From NCBI GenBank assembly GCA_964577805.1, contig CAZOAG010000005.1, positions 1-55,058 on the forward strand: 55,058 nt of DNA, read 5' to 3'. Below the pieces are notes generated by a model, which worked only from the letters and a program-made list of their open reading frames with translations, was not told where the DNA came from and made no database searches. Positions within the stretch are counted from its first letter, which is position 1. Every line of letters starts with the position of its first letter. Positions 10,359 through 18,453 of this stretch are shown here, in pieces. The position numbers and the translations under genes were made by a program. Origin of the DNA: CAZPRW01 sp964577805 (GTDB taxonomy: Bacteria > Verrucomicrobiota > Verrucomicrobiia > Opitutales > JAIRKQ01).

Positions 10359-10793
10359 ATGAAAAAACAAACTCTATCGAATATGAGCGTTGGTACACAT
10401 ACATCACATATTACCAAAATAGCAGAATCTGAAATATCACAAAAATACTTATTGGCCACATTGGGATCATCTCCCGATAAGATTAATATTTGTGATTCTG
10501 CACATTTACCAATTGCAATTATCACAGATGAAGCGACTGAAGGGAATATTGTTGATATTGCACTGTTGGGATCACCCGATACATTAAATGCCGTATCAAG
10601 TGGGACCATTGACGCTGGCGACATATTAATACCTGCAGAATCAGGAAAAGTACAGGCATTGCCACAACCAAGTGAAACTGCTGCGACTTATACCATGATA
10701 GGTATCGCCCTATCATCAACAACAGCTGATAATGGCATTATTGAATTTATGAGCTGTGTACCACAACAATATACCATCCCAGCAAAATCATAA
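10359..10793 (+). CDS. Capsid decoration/cement protein, DUF2190-like
   Basis: A 144-residue protein whose second half shows the beta-rich pattern of DUF2190 capsid cement proteins: GNIVDIALLG, SSGTIDAGDILIPAESGKV, YTMIGIALSSTTADNGIIEF. Such proteins bind the outside of the mature head and stabilise it. It lies between the protease/scaffold and the major capsid gene, the usual place for this family. The start ATG follows the upstream stop by 13 nt without a clear ribosome-binding site. Confidence 0.75.
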   Translation: MKKQTLSNMSVGTHTSHITKIAESEISQKYLLATLGSSPDKINICDSAHLPIAIITDEATEGNIVDIALLGSPDTLNAVSSGTIDAGDILIPAESGKVQALPQPSETAATYTMIGIALSSTTADNGIIEFMSCVPQQYTIPAKS

Positions 10794-10833
10794 TATGTAA
10801 ATCTTTAATAAAAACTTTTACCAAGAGAAATAT

Positions 10834-11793
10834 ATGAACACAGAAATTTTACCAAAAGATGACGGTTTTCAATCATGCGGGCTAGTGTGTGCTGCTAATG
10901 AAGCTCGATTTACTGCCGCAACATATTCTGAACCATTGACAGCATTTACTGTAGGATGGAAAGACCCTGAACATATTGAAGATCTCTTGAACTTTATCGC
11001 ACCAACTATCCCAGTAGCAAAACGGTTCGAATTCAAAGTATCCAACAATGAACAATGTTTTATGTCAGAAACTGATGACATACGATCCATTGGATCATCG
11101 TTTAAACGTATAGAATTTGTCGGAACATCTGTAACATCAAGAACATACAATAAGGGATTAACAATTCGTGTTGATCATGATGATATCGCAGGAGATGATT
11201 GGCGTGAACGATATGTTCAATTATTATTACAACGACTATTGCGCAATGAATTACGTCGTGCAATAGCAGCACTGGAAAGCAACGCTATTACACAACAATC
11301 TGACGGATACGTATGGGATACTACAAAAAATCCTGATGCGGACGTCCGTGCTGAATTATCAGCTGCTGCAGACATTACTGGTGTACGTCCAAATCGTGCT
11401 GTATATGGAGAAGCAGCGTGGGATATGCGTAGTGATGCATATGATGGCCAAAATACTGCTGGCGCATCCCGTGCTGCTGGTATGTTGCCGGAAGATGTCG
11501 CACGTAAATTGTTCATCGATGGTGTAAAAGTCATGAGTGCACGGTACCAAAATGGTACGTCGAAAAGTGATCTATTAGGCAATAAGATATATTTGTTCTA
11601 TACTAAAAATGATATCATGAAAGATGAACCAGCAAACATTAAACGATTTGTTACACCTATTGATGGTGGTGGTTCCTTCCGCGTATATGCTGATGAACAT
11701 AGTAAATTTACGGATTTGACGGTTGAGCATTATAGCAATGTCGTCATTACATCAGCTGAAGGCATTAGAAAACTAACAATATCAGCTGAGTAA
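10834..11793 (+). CDS. Phage major capsid protein
   Basis: A 319-residue protein interpreted as the major head subunit, mainly from position (after protease/scaffold and cement genes), length and pattern. The N-terminal half has EHIEDLLNFIAPTIPVAKRFEFKV and KGLTIRVDHDDI. The middle has RRAIAALESNAITQQ and RPNRAVYGEAAWDMR, segments typical of HK97-fold capsid proteins. AAGAGA precedes the ATG. A strong hairpin lies 41 nt after the stop and may set its expression apart from the connector genes. Confidence 0.78.
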   Translation: MNTEILPKDDGFQSCGLVCAANEARFTAATYSEPLTAFTVGWKDPEHIEDLLNFIAPTIPVAKRFEFKVSNNEQCFMSETDDIRSIGSSFKRIEFVGTSVTSRTYNKGLTIRVDHDDIAGDDWRERYVQLLLQRLLRNELRRAIAALESNAITQQSDGYVWDTTKNPDADVRAELSAAADITGVRPNRAVYGEAAWDMRSDAYDGQNTAGASRAAGMLPEDVARKLFIDGVKVMSARYQNGTSKSDLLGNKIYLFYTKNDIMKDEPANIKRFVTPIDGGGSFRVYADEHSKFTDLTVEHYSNVVITSAEGIRKLTISAE

Positions 11794-11834
11794 CTCCTCA
11801 TACAAACATAATTCCCTATACCACAACTCACTAT

Positions 11835-11864
11835 GGGGGTTGTTGATAATATTCAGCAATCCCC
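11835..11864 (+). terminator. Hairpin after the capsid gene
   Basis: An 11-bp stem with two G-U pairs (GGGGGTTGTTG / CAGCAATCCCC) and an 8-nt loop lies between the capsid gene and the next connector gene. No T-tract follows, so it is more likely a partial terminator or an mRNA-stability element that raises capsid expression over downstream genes. Confidence 0.5.
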
Positions 11865-11897
11865 AACACTCAAAAACAACAAAATATTTACTGCATT

Positions 11898-12359
11898 ATG
11901 GCGACATGGATAACATTACAAATATCTGACCTGAATGACTACTTAGCTGCCAATCAAGTACAAGCACTACAAACAATTGCATTGGCCAATGATCAAGGCA
12001 ACCCTATTAATGAAATCATTGATGATATCACTGCTCGTATACGTGCTGAAATCAGTGGCAATCATAATAATATTCTTAGCACAAATAAAACAGAGATCCC
12101 ACATGAACTAAAAAGTTGTGCCTGTTATTTGATATTAGAAGCCGCACAAACACGACTAACTGGCCTGCAATTGTCAAATGACCAGGTAAGAATGGCTAAT
12201 GAGTCACGTGAATATTTAAAACGAATTGCACAGGGAGAAATCCCTGTCTCATTGCCTGACAACGCACAATCGATCTCTGATTTTTCCAGTAGCGCTGGAT
12301 GTGAAGTCGTCCATCATCGAATACCATTAGCAACATCACATTCTTTACAAGGATTTTAA
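11898..12359 (+). CDS. Head-tail connector, Mu gp36-like (DUF1320)
   Basis: A 153-residue protein whose N-terminal 120 residues match the pattern of the gp36/DUF1320 family of connector proteins. These are helical adaptors bound below the portal: ISDLNDYLAANQVQALQTIA, DDITARIRAEISG, ELKSCACYLILEAAQTRL and ESREYLKRIAQGEIPVSLPD. The last motif, ending in a Leu-Pro-rich tail, is characteristic. The position after the capsid gene agrees with Mu. Two nt separate it from the next gene. Confidence 0.75.
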   Translation: MATWITLQISDLNDYLAANQVQALQTIALANDQGNPINEIIDDITARIRAEISGNHNNILSTNKTEIPHELKSCACYLILEAAQTRLTGLQLSNDQVRMANESREYLKRIAQGEIPVSLPDNAQSISDFSSSAGCEVVHHRIPLATSHSLQGF

Positions 12360-12361
12360 TC

Positions 12362-12826
12362 ATGCATATCGAAAGTAATTTAGAAAAACTACAAAATATT
12401 ATTGAAAAGCGATTATTACAGATTCATGAATTAAGAAATATTCCTGTTCTGAATTATAAACAAAGTGATTTCACATCAATATTATCTAATAATGCCAAAA
12501 TCGGTATCGGGATTGCAATATTATTAATGCCACCAATTCCATCACATGCAAATCCGTACATCGAAGGCCCTATATTCGATCATGCAACATTAGAGATTAA
12601 TGTGATAGAAAATACAGCAACCAACCAAAATGGACCAAGTTTATTATGTGTTGCTGAAACTATCATGCGACATCTTCATATGTGGCATCATAATAACGAT
12701 GATCAAAATGATTATATTCAATTAGCAAGCGGCACATCATGTTGTTCTGTCGAACGCAAAGACAATAACAATTATTTCATCATGCGATTCATCGCACCGT
12801 GTAATATAACATCTCCTCAGCTATGA
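12362..12826 (+). CDS. Phage protein, possible gp37-like tail-terminator
   Basis: A 154-residue protein with an alpha/beta pattern (GIGIAILLMPPIPSHAN, DHATLEINVIENT, CVAETIMRHLHMWHH) like that of gp37/tail-completion proteins, which follow gp36 in Mu-like phages. The assignment rests on order and pattern; no catalytic or metal site is expected. It overlaps the next gene by 4 nt (ATGA). Confidence 0.6.
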   Translation: MHIESNLEKLQNIIEKRLLQIHELRNIPVLNYKQSDFTSILSNNAKIGIGIAILLMPPIPSHANPYIEGPIFDHATLEINVIENTATNQNGPSLLCVAETIMRHLHMWHHNNDDQNDYIQLASGTSCCSVERKDNNNYFIMRFIAPCNITSPQL

Positions 12827-13221
12827 AAATTTCAATCGGAAACATCTCCCTTGCCAATGGTCATGATCACAAAGAAGAACCATATGACTTTTCACTACAT
12901 CATACACGGCAAACACAAATGGCAACACCATTACGTTCAAATTCGTCGAAATGGTATGATCGCGGCAATCAAACTATTACTATTACATTTTCTGTTACAA
13001 AACAACATACCTCAGTTGAAGCAGCACAACAATATGTCATTCAACATGCTATCGAACTAAATAATCTATCATCACAATTAATCATTGTAGAAGAACCATC
13101 ACAAAAACAGTTCATATTGTTAGATGCTGTTATGTCAGAAATCACATCATCGAGCACAGGAATAACATCTACACATTTTTATAAAATTATTGGAGGCAAT
13201 CTTTCATCAGATCAATCATGA
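12823..13221 (+). CDS. Hypothetical phage protein, coupled to tail genes
   Basis: A 132-residue protein of unknown function. It is mostly beta-strand in pattern (NQTITITFSVTKQ, SQLIIVEEPSQKQFILLDAV), similar in character to small tail-tube-associated or tail-assembly proteins. It overlaps genes on both sides by 4 nt, so its product is probably made in fixed ratio with the upstream connector and the downstream fibre. No motif supports a specific name. Confidence 0.6.
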   Translation: MKISIGNISLANGHDHKEEPYDFSLHHTRQTQMATPLRSNSSKWYDRGNQTITITFSVTKQHTSVEAAQQYVIQHAIELNNLSSQLIIVEEPSQKQFILLDAVMSEITSSSTGITSTHFYKIIGGNLSSDQS

Positions 13222-14822
13222 ACAACTTTGAAAAAATCACCATAAGAATCCAAGCCGACACCCTCAGTTTTGACAATCCAACAGATATCATTCGAAATTC
13301 TCTTCCGCAATTTTGGCGTGGGAATGATCTTCAATTTGAAATCGGTGTATTTGCTGGTGACGAATTATTGAGCGTGTCGAACTACGCATCGATAACATTA
13401 GCAATACGGCAAATGACACCAAGTGGACAAATTCCATCATCATCCGACCAAGCTGTCATGCAAAAATCATGCAATATATTAGATGATACTGCCACATTAG
13501 AAACATGGAATAATAATACTCAGCAACACGCATGTATAATATTTTCCGCAACAGAAAGCAACATTTCACCAGGCGACCATTGGTTATCTATCTGGGCAAC
13601 AACAAATGATGAACTCCCAAAAACTGTCACACTATGTGCAGGAATTATTCGTGTGTCAGAGAATGGCGGTGGAATAACATCACAACCGCCGACACAGCAA
13701 ATACCATATTATACAGCCGAACAATGCAATGCAACATTCGTCCAATTAACCAGCATTGATACCAATCAATCATTAGGAACATCCGATGAAAAAATCCCTA
13801 CCCAACACGCTGTAAAAAATTACGTTGATTCACATTCATCATCTGGTGAAAGCAATACTGCCAGTAATATTGGTACTGGACATGGCATTTTTGCAAATAA
13901 AAACGGAGTAGATTTACAATTTAAAAGTATCGTAGCTGGCAACAATATTGACATCCAATCTGCCACAGACTCTATCATAATTGCAACATCCTCAAGCCAA
14001 CTAGTAAACCCTATGACCGACACCGGAGATCTTATCGTAGGTGGTGATAATGGCAGCCCAACAAAGCTTCCCATCGGGACTGCTGGTCAAGTACTTACGA
14101 CAAATGATTCTGAAAATGGAATTCAGTGGTCAGATGTTGAATCGTACGAACTCCCTGTTGCATCAGTGAATAATCTGGGCGGAATCAAGCCAGATGGCAC
14201 AACAATAGTAGTCGATGCGGACACTGGTATCGCTAGTGCTGTCATATCAGGAGAATCCGGAATGCCAAACCCTATGACCGATGCCGGAGATCTCATCGTA
14301 GGTGGTGATAATGGCAGCCCAACAAAGCTTCCCATCGGGACTGCTGGTCAAGTACTTACGACAAATGATTCTGAAAATGGAATTCAGTGGTCAGATGTTG
14401 AATCGTACGAACTCCCTGTTGCATCAGTGAATAATCTAGGCGGGATCAAGCCAGATGGTACAACAATAGTAGTCGATGCGGACACTGGTATCGCTAGTGC
14501 TGTCGTGTCAGGTAGTACAGAATATGCAGTCACAACGTATTACACTTCCAACAATGCATGGTATCGCATATGGACAAATAATTGGATAGAACAAGGCGGT
14601 ACAGGAATGGCAACAGGAACATTGATATTCCCTATAGCATTCGCCGATACGAACTATACATTTGTATGCACACCTATTCGTGTTGATTCAAGCGATGGAA
14701 CAAACGACATTTGTTGGCATACTAAAACAACATCAAAAATAGGGGTAGAAATCAGGTTCGATGGAACGTGTCAAATTGGGCAGCAATATTCCTGGTATGC
14801 TTGTGGATTTGTCGCTCAATGA
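13218..14822 (+). CDS. Phage tail fibre-like protein with internal duplication
   Basis: A 534-residue modular protein. Residues 1-155 form an N-terminal domain (ITIRIQADTLSFDNP, QFWRGNDLQFEIGVF, GDHWLSIWATT) reminiscent of structural attachment domains at the base of receptor-binding proteins. A linker and shaft follow, containing two nearly identical 87-residue units (nt 14006 and 14267 onward) built around GDLIVGGDNGSPTKLPIGTA. The last 100 residues (GTLIFPIAFADTNYTFVC, YSWYACGFVAQ) resemble the gp53-like C-terminal tip of tail fibres. The start overlaps the previous stop by 4 nt. Host-binding function is inferred from this architecture. Confidence 0.78.
   Translation: MNNFEKITIRIQADTLSFDNPTDIIRNSLPQFWRGNDLQFEIGVFAGDELLSVSNYASITLAIRQMTPSGQIPSSSDQAVMQKSCNILDDTATLETWNNNTQQHACIIFSATESNISPGDHWLSIWATTNDELPKTVTLCAGIIRVSENGGGITSQPPTQQIPYYTAEQCNATFVQLTSIDTNQSLGTSDEKIPTQHAVKNYVDSHSSSGESNTASNIGTGHGIFANKNGVDLQFKSIVAGNNIDIQSATDSIIIATSSSQLVNPMTDTGDLIVGGDNGSPTKLPIGTAGQVLTTNDSENGIQWSDVESYELPVASVNNLGGIKPDGTTIVVDADTGIASAVISGESGMPNPMTDAGDLIVGGDNGSPTKLPIGTAGQVLTTNDSENGIQWSDVESYELPVASVNNLGGIKPDGTTIVVDADTGIASAVVSGSTEYAVTTYYTSNNAWYRIWTNNWIEQGGTGMATGTLIFPIAFADTNYTFVCTPIRVDSSDGTNDICWHTKTTSKIGVEIRFDGTCQIGQQYSWYACGFVAQ
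14006..14513 (+). repeat. Two tandem 261-bp in-frame repeats in the tail fibre gene
   Basis: Copies starting at 14006 and 14267 (period 261 bp = 87 codons) are almost identical at DNA level. I see only a handful of differences (for example CACCGGAGATCTT versus TGCCGGAGATCTC, CTGGGCGGAATC versus CTAGGCGGGATC). Such identity implies a recent duplication or ongoing gene conversion that changes shaft length. Confidence 0.95.
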
Positions 14823-14994
14823 TCAATCAAAACTACAATCCCATCAACACATAACAATCATCATCATAAAACATACTAATATTATATGGCCATTCGTTGC
14901 GGTGAATCATTCATTCGTAACATGGTCATCATAATGAAAACAGCACTTCAAAAACAGCAATATAAATAAAAGAAAAATATAGATACAAAACACT

Positions 14995-15141
14995 ATGAAT
15001 GCACCATCAATGGATGATATAAATAAATTAAACGAGCTGGATATTAAAATCGAACGTATGATGGCATATTGCGATCAAAAATTCGATGATATCGTCAATA
15101 CATTGGAAGAATTAGAATCACGTATAAATAATTTAAGGTAA
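14995..15141 (+). CDS. Small coiled-coil phage protein (48 aa)
   Basis: A short gene starting ATGAATGCACC and ending in TAA at 15141. It encodes an acidic, heptad-like peptide: MNAPSMDDINKLNELDIK, then a middle with CDQKFDDIVNTLEELESRI. The pattern predicts one amphipathic coiled coil. It ends 4 nt before the ATG of the next large tail gene, and its last codons supply that gene's AAGG ribosome-binding sequence, so it is probably translated with it. The function is unknown; a chaperone or trimerising accessory of the tail is possible. Confidence 0.6.
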   Translation: MNAPSMDDINKLNELDIKIERMMAYCDQKFDDIVNTLEELESRINNLR

Positions 15142-15145
15142 TTTT

Positions 15146-16882
15146 ATGACATGGACATTATCTTACAATGGCGTCACCGCTAATTTCGCTGATTATAATA
15201 TAACAAATGTCCGTAGAGTACGAAAAAATTTATTAACGGACAAAGTAAGATTTGATATTCCAAAACATTCTTTATTAGAACCATCAACATTTGAACCAAA
15301 TTCAACCATCGCAATATTTCATGATAATATCAAGTGGTTCGAAGGTGTCGTAACACAAATACCATTATATTGTTCTCATGACCAAGAAACTGACAAATAT
15401 GAACTGTCTGGAGCATGGTGGTATTTGGAAAATTTGATATATCAACAAGCATGGAAAGAACCTGTCGACCCAACTAATACATCATCTGATCTTTATGATG
15501 TATATAAAAGCAGAGTAATTTTAGGACAAGATATCTCTGGCAAATCTATAACTATTGGAGAACAAATTTCCGATGTTATACAATATGCTAATGCTTGTGG
15601 TGCTAAAATAGCTGCAGGAAATATTTCATTACCTGTCAATATTCCACTTGATGAATGCAAGGACCTATCATGTGCAGAAATTATTAGAAGGTTATTAAGA
15701 TGGATACCAGACACTATCGCAATGATTGATTATTCGACGGATATTCCAGTAATAAATTTTAAACGCAGGCAACAGTTAGAAACTATAACAATTGATCTAC
15801 AACAACAAATAACATCGTTAACAATACAACCGCGATATGACCTGCAAGTATCATCCGTCATTTTAACATTTGAAACAACAAACACAACAAATGGGAAGTC
15901 ATGGAAAGAAGCAGTCGTACAAAAATGGCCAATAAATTCATCTGGGAAAGAACTGAAATCATTGATTTTAACGATTAATTTAGAAGGCACAAAATCAACA
16001 TACATCATACAAGATATTGAAACAAGCCAAATATTGATAACATCGATAGAATGGTGGAAATCTCATGTTCCAAGCCTATCGAACATCGACACACAGAATA
16101 TAACAATCAATAATATTACTCGTACAAATGAATTACCAAATGAATTAATCAGTGGTAATATCGCCACATGGATGGATAAAACAACTACGGCAGATATTAT
16201 ACGGTGTAAAATATCATATAAGGATGATAACCAAGCAGTAATTGATCGTGAAGTCGCTGTAAGAATAAATGCAACAGATGCAGAAACAGGGACATATAAA
16301 AAACTTTTATCATTAACAACGGCAGAAACTATACCAAATGATCTTGCAGAACAAATTTACTATTCTGTCAATACGTTGCAATACGATGGTAATTTCACAA
16401 CAATTTCCAAAGAAGCGACGCAAGATTTTTTCGGAAAAACAATAAATATTATCAATGGGAAGCAAGAATGGCAGACAATGTTTGCTCTTGTACAAGAAGT
16501 AATAGAATATTTAGACGATGGGAAAATAATGGTAAAATTAGGACCTGCAAAACATCTTGGTGCAGCGGATTTAGCAGAACTTACACGATCTGGCAGATTA
16601 TTATATTCTACAAGAAATGCCAGTGAACGTACAACCGCAGAAGCTACAGGAAATGGCACAGTAGAGCAAGGACAATATGGCCGTGTAGATAATACATCAT
16701 TCGGGACAGGACGATATAAGATGATAAAATTCTCTGACCCGGAATATAGCAATAAAACCGTTCAAATCGACACTTCTGATGTTAATACCACATCTGCAAC
16801 AGTAAAATTCCGACAAGAGGATGTGTGCGAATCTGGCGTTCTAAAAAAACGATACACTTTGGCGAGCGAACCGTTCGAATAG
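15146..16882 (+). CDS. Large phage tail/baseplate-like protein
   Basis: A 578-residue protein I do not recognise with confidence. The N-terminus (MTWTLSYNGVTANFADYN, then a strand pattern ending FEGVVTQIPLYC) and the long beta-rich body (IDLQQQITSLTIQPRYDLQV) resemble phage hub or tail-tip proteins that begin with a tail-tube-like domain. The region ending VQEVIEYLDDGKIMVKLGPAKHL looks like the small OB-type domain often found in such hubs. A Gly/Thr-rich C-terminus follows. It ends with tandem stops TAG TAA. Its place after the fibre gene and its length suggest baseplate hub or receptor-binding function; this is inference. Confidence 0.62.
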   Translation: MTWTLSYNGVTANFADYNITNVRRVRKNLLTDKVRFDIPKHSLLEPSTFEPNSTIAIFHDNIKWFEGVVTQIPLYCSHDQETDKYELSGAWWYLENLIYQQAWKEPVDPTNTSSDLYDVYKSRVILGQDISGKSITIGEQISDVIQYANACGAKIAAGNISLPVNIPLDECKDLSCAEIIRRLLRWIPDTIAMIDYSTDIPVINFKRRQQLETITIDLQQQITSLTIQPRYDLQVSSVILTFETTNTTNGKSWKEAVVQKWPINSSGKELKSLILTINLEGTKSTYIIQDIETSQILITSIEWWKSHVPSLSNIDTQNITINNITRTNELPNELISGNIATWMDKTTTADIIRCKISYKDDNQAVIDREVAVRINATDAETGTYKKLLSLTTAETIPNDLAEQIYYSVNTLQYDGNFTTISKEATQDFFGKTINIINGKQEWQTMFALVQEVIEYLDDGKIMVKLGPAKHLGAADLAELTRSGRLLYSTRNASERTTAEATGNGTVEQGQYGRVDNTSFGTGRYKMIKFSDPEYSNKTVQIDTSDVNTTSATVKFRQEDVCESGVLKKRYTLASEPFE

Positions 16883-16957
16883 TAAAGATCAGGAATCAGC
16901 TTTGGCAAAAAAATGAGCGGGCACGAAAAATCCCACATACAATCACTAGATGCTCCC

Positions 16958-16989
16958 AGGAGGTGCTTTTTCTCCCCTTTACACCTCCT
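16958..16989 (+). promoter_or_regulatory. Hairpin pairing a perfect Shine-Dalgarno with an anti-Shine-Dalgarno copy
   Basis: AGGAGGTG (16958-16965) and CACCTCCT (16982-16989) form a perfect 8-bp stem around a 16-nt pyrimidine-rich loop. The left arm is the full consensus ribosome-binding site and the right arm equals the 3' end of 16S rRNA. It lies in a 197-nt gap between two tail genes. No start codon sits at normal spacing after the left arm, so a role in translation is not established; it may simply be a stable hairpin. A 53-codon frame from 16913 runs across it but looks non-coding. Confidence 0.4.
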
Positions 16990-17079
16990 ACGAACGGACT
17001 GCATAAGAACATGCAGATATCACTTTGTCAACTCAAAAATATGTTTTTCCAAAAAATCCGTAACTAAACATTAATTAAC

Positions 17080-17625
17080 ATGAACAATGATTTTTTATGC
17101 CGTGTTAGTTTTGCTGGAGTGCCACACGCTTTACAACATATTGCTTCGGCAACAACAGAGAACCTTTTTCCATTATCACCAACAGATGCCTGTCGTATAT
17201 ACTGGTTATTGAAATCAATGCATGTCAAATACCAATATTCTATCAATGGAATAAATGTCACACGAGATTTTACTGTATCATCATCTGTCATTCCCAAAAA
17301 TCGACTGATATCTCCTGCAATATTTTACGCTACAGAATATGATTCTAACACTCAAACAGCATACATGGCACAACTCGACATGCAAAAAATTTATTTCGAT
17401 CAATCAAATCAAGAACATGTTGGGTTTAATTTTACACTGTCAGAAACTGATAATTTTGGTATAATGAACTTATGTTTAGAAGCATTACCAAATATGAAAA
17501 ATATCCAACGATCATTTTCATTAGCTGGTCTCACAATAACAGCATATCTTAATTATAACTCCTCAATGGTATCATCTGCGGCATTTAATAACATCTCAAT
17601 TGAAGAAACATATTATCAATTATAA
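17080..17625 (+). CDS. Hypothetical phage structural protein, last gene of the cassette
   Basis: A 181-residue protein of unknown function. The sequence is beta-rich with hydrophobic alternation (FLCRVSFAGVPHALQHIA, YQYSINGINVTRDFTVSSS, QEHVGFNFTLSETDNFG), in keeping with a structural tail or fibre-associated protein. It is on the same strand as the phage genes and is the last before the tRNA pair. There is no clear ribosome-binding site. No lysis-type features (amidase, lysozyme, holin) are present. Confidence 0.55.
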   Translation: MNNDFLCRVSFAGVPHALQHIASATTENLFPLSPTDACRIYWLLKSMHVKYQYSINGINVTRDFTVSSSVIPKNRLISPAIFYATEYDSNTQTAYMAQLDMQKIYFDQSNQEHVGFNFTLSETDNFGIMNLCLEALPNMKNIQRSFSLAGLTITAYLNYNSSMVSSAAFNNISIEETYYQL

Positions 17626-17724
17626 ATCAACACCATACCAACCGATCAACACGACAAAAACGTCATTAGCAAATCATTTTTGTTGATTTTCATATAAAAA
17701 ACTTTTTTCTGAATCGCAGTCAGT

Positions 17725-17808
17725 GCTCAGGTGGTGGAATTGGCAGACACGCACGCTTGAGGGGCGTGTGCTTACGGCGTATGGGTTCGAATCCCATCCC
17801 GAGCACCA
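17725..17808 (+). tRNA. tRNA-Leu (GAG), CCA encoded
   Basis: An 84-nt class II tRNA beginning GCTCAGGTGGTGGAATTGG with a long variable arm (CTTACGGCG region), T-loop TTCGAAT and encoded CCA. The anticodon loop CTTGAGG gives GAG. The acceptor stem GCTCAGG/CCCGAGC contains an A-C mismatch at position 5-68, which is unusual but tolerable. Confidence 0.95.
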
Positions 17809-17833
17809 GTTTGCACATGACAAATGTTATCAA

Positions 17834-17910
17834 CGGGGCGTAGCTCAGTCTGGTAGAGCGCTTGCTTTGGGAGCAAGACGTCGTCGGTTCGAGTCCGGCC
17901 GCCCCGACCA
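17834..17910 (+). tRNA. tRNA-Pro (TGG), CCA encoded
   Basis: A 77-nt cloverleaf beginning CGGGGCGTAGCTCAGTCTGG with acceptor pairing CGGGGCG/CGCCCCG, anticodon loop TTTGGGA giving TGG, T-loop TTCGAGT and encoded CCA. It lies 25 nt after tRNA-Leu and is probably co-transcribed. The pair marks the right border of the phage cassette. Confidence 0.96.
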
Positions 17911-18453
17911 TAATTTTGATAGATAATATGTGTTTCTCTTGTTAAGATGTAGAGTAGTGTTGTGTGTTAGCACATAGACAGATGTTCGCTGTAGCTGTAA
18001 AAGATATTGCACGATCAAGTATAAGAAGTATCGCATTTTTATATCAAAAACGATAATCGACAGTTGATGTTTCAATTTATGCTTGCGTCATTTAACAAAT
18101 CATCGCTTGGATTGAAGTTCAAAAGAAATAGCAATTTATCAAAATCAACGGGCAGTTTGTCTCTCAAAAAAATCATTTGTATAAAACATTGATATTTATC
18201 GTACTTCCATAAAAGTTTTCAAACAAACGATATAATTGCCCGCGTACGCAAATTGACATCTGTTTCCGAAACTGTTTAATACAATTGCAAAGGTGGTTTT
18301 TCGCTACTATTTTGAAAGTTTTGATTTATTGCTATTTTTGAGATACCCTAGGTGAATTTTCATAAAATTTTTAAACAACGTCAAACGCAAAACTTCTCCC
18401 GTTGCAATGACTTTAACCTGTCAAACAATGAATATAATTGCTTGATACTAAAA
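17911..18453. other. Gene-free stretch between tRNA-Pro and the SMR exporter
   Basis: About 540 nt without a convincing reading frame. Apart from one promoter-like site at 18253-18280 I see only AT-rich sequence. It could hold a short RNA read rightward from that site, but no terminator is evident. Confidence 0.4.
18253..18280 (+). promoter_or_regulatory. Promoter-like site with an internal palindrome
   Basis: TTGACA (18253-18258), a 16-nt spacer and TTTAAT (18275-18280) form a plausible sigma-70 promoter. The spacer contains the palindrome GTTTCcGAAAC (18262-18272), a position where a repressor could block polymerase. No gene follows on this strand before the convergent exporter gene, so its product is unknown. 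Confidence 0.35.

Noticed and set aside
16825..17067. 80-codon frame between tail genes
   Set aside because: Overlaps the end of the upstream gene in another frame, is Arg-rich unlike neighbours and lacks a ribosome-binding site.
17720..18075. Short proteins overlapping the tRNA genes
   Set aside because: They are translations of tRNA-Leu and tRNA-Pro, which fold as complete cloverleaves.
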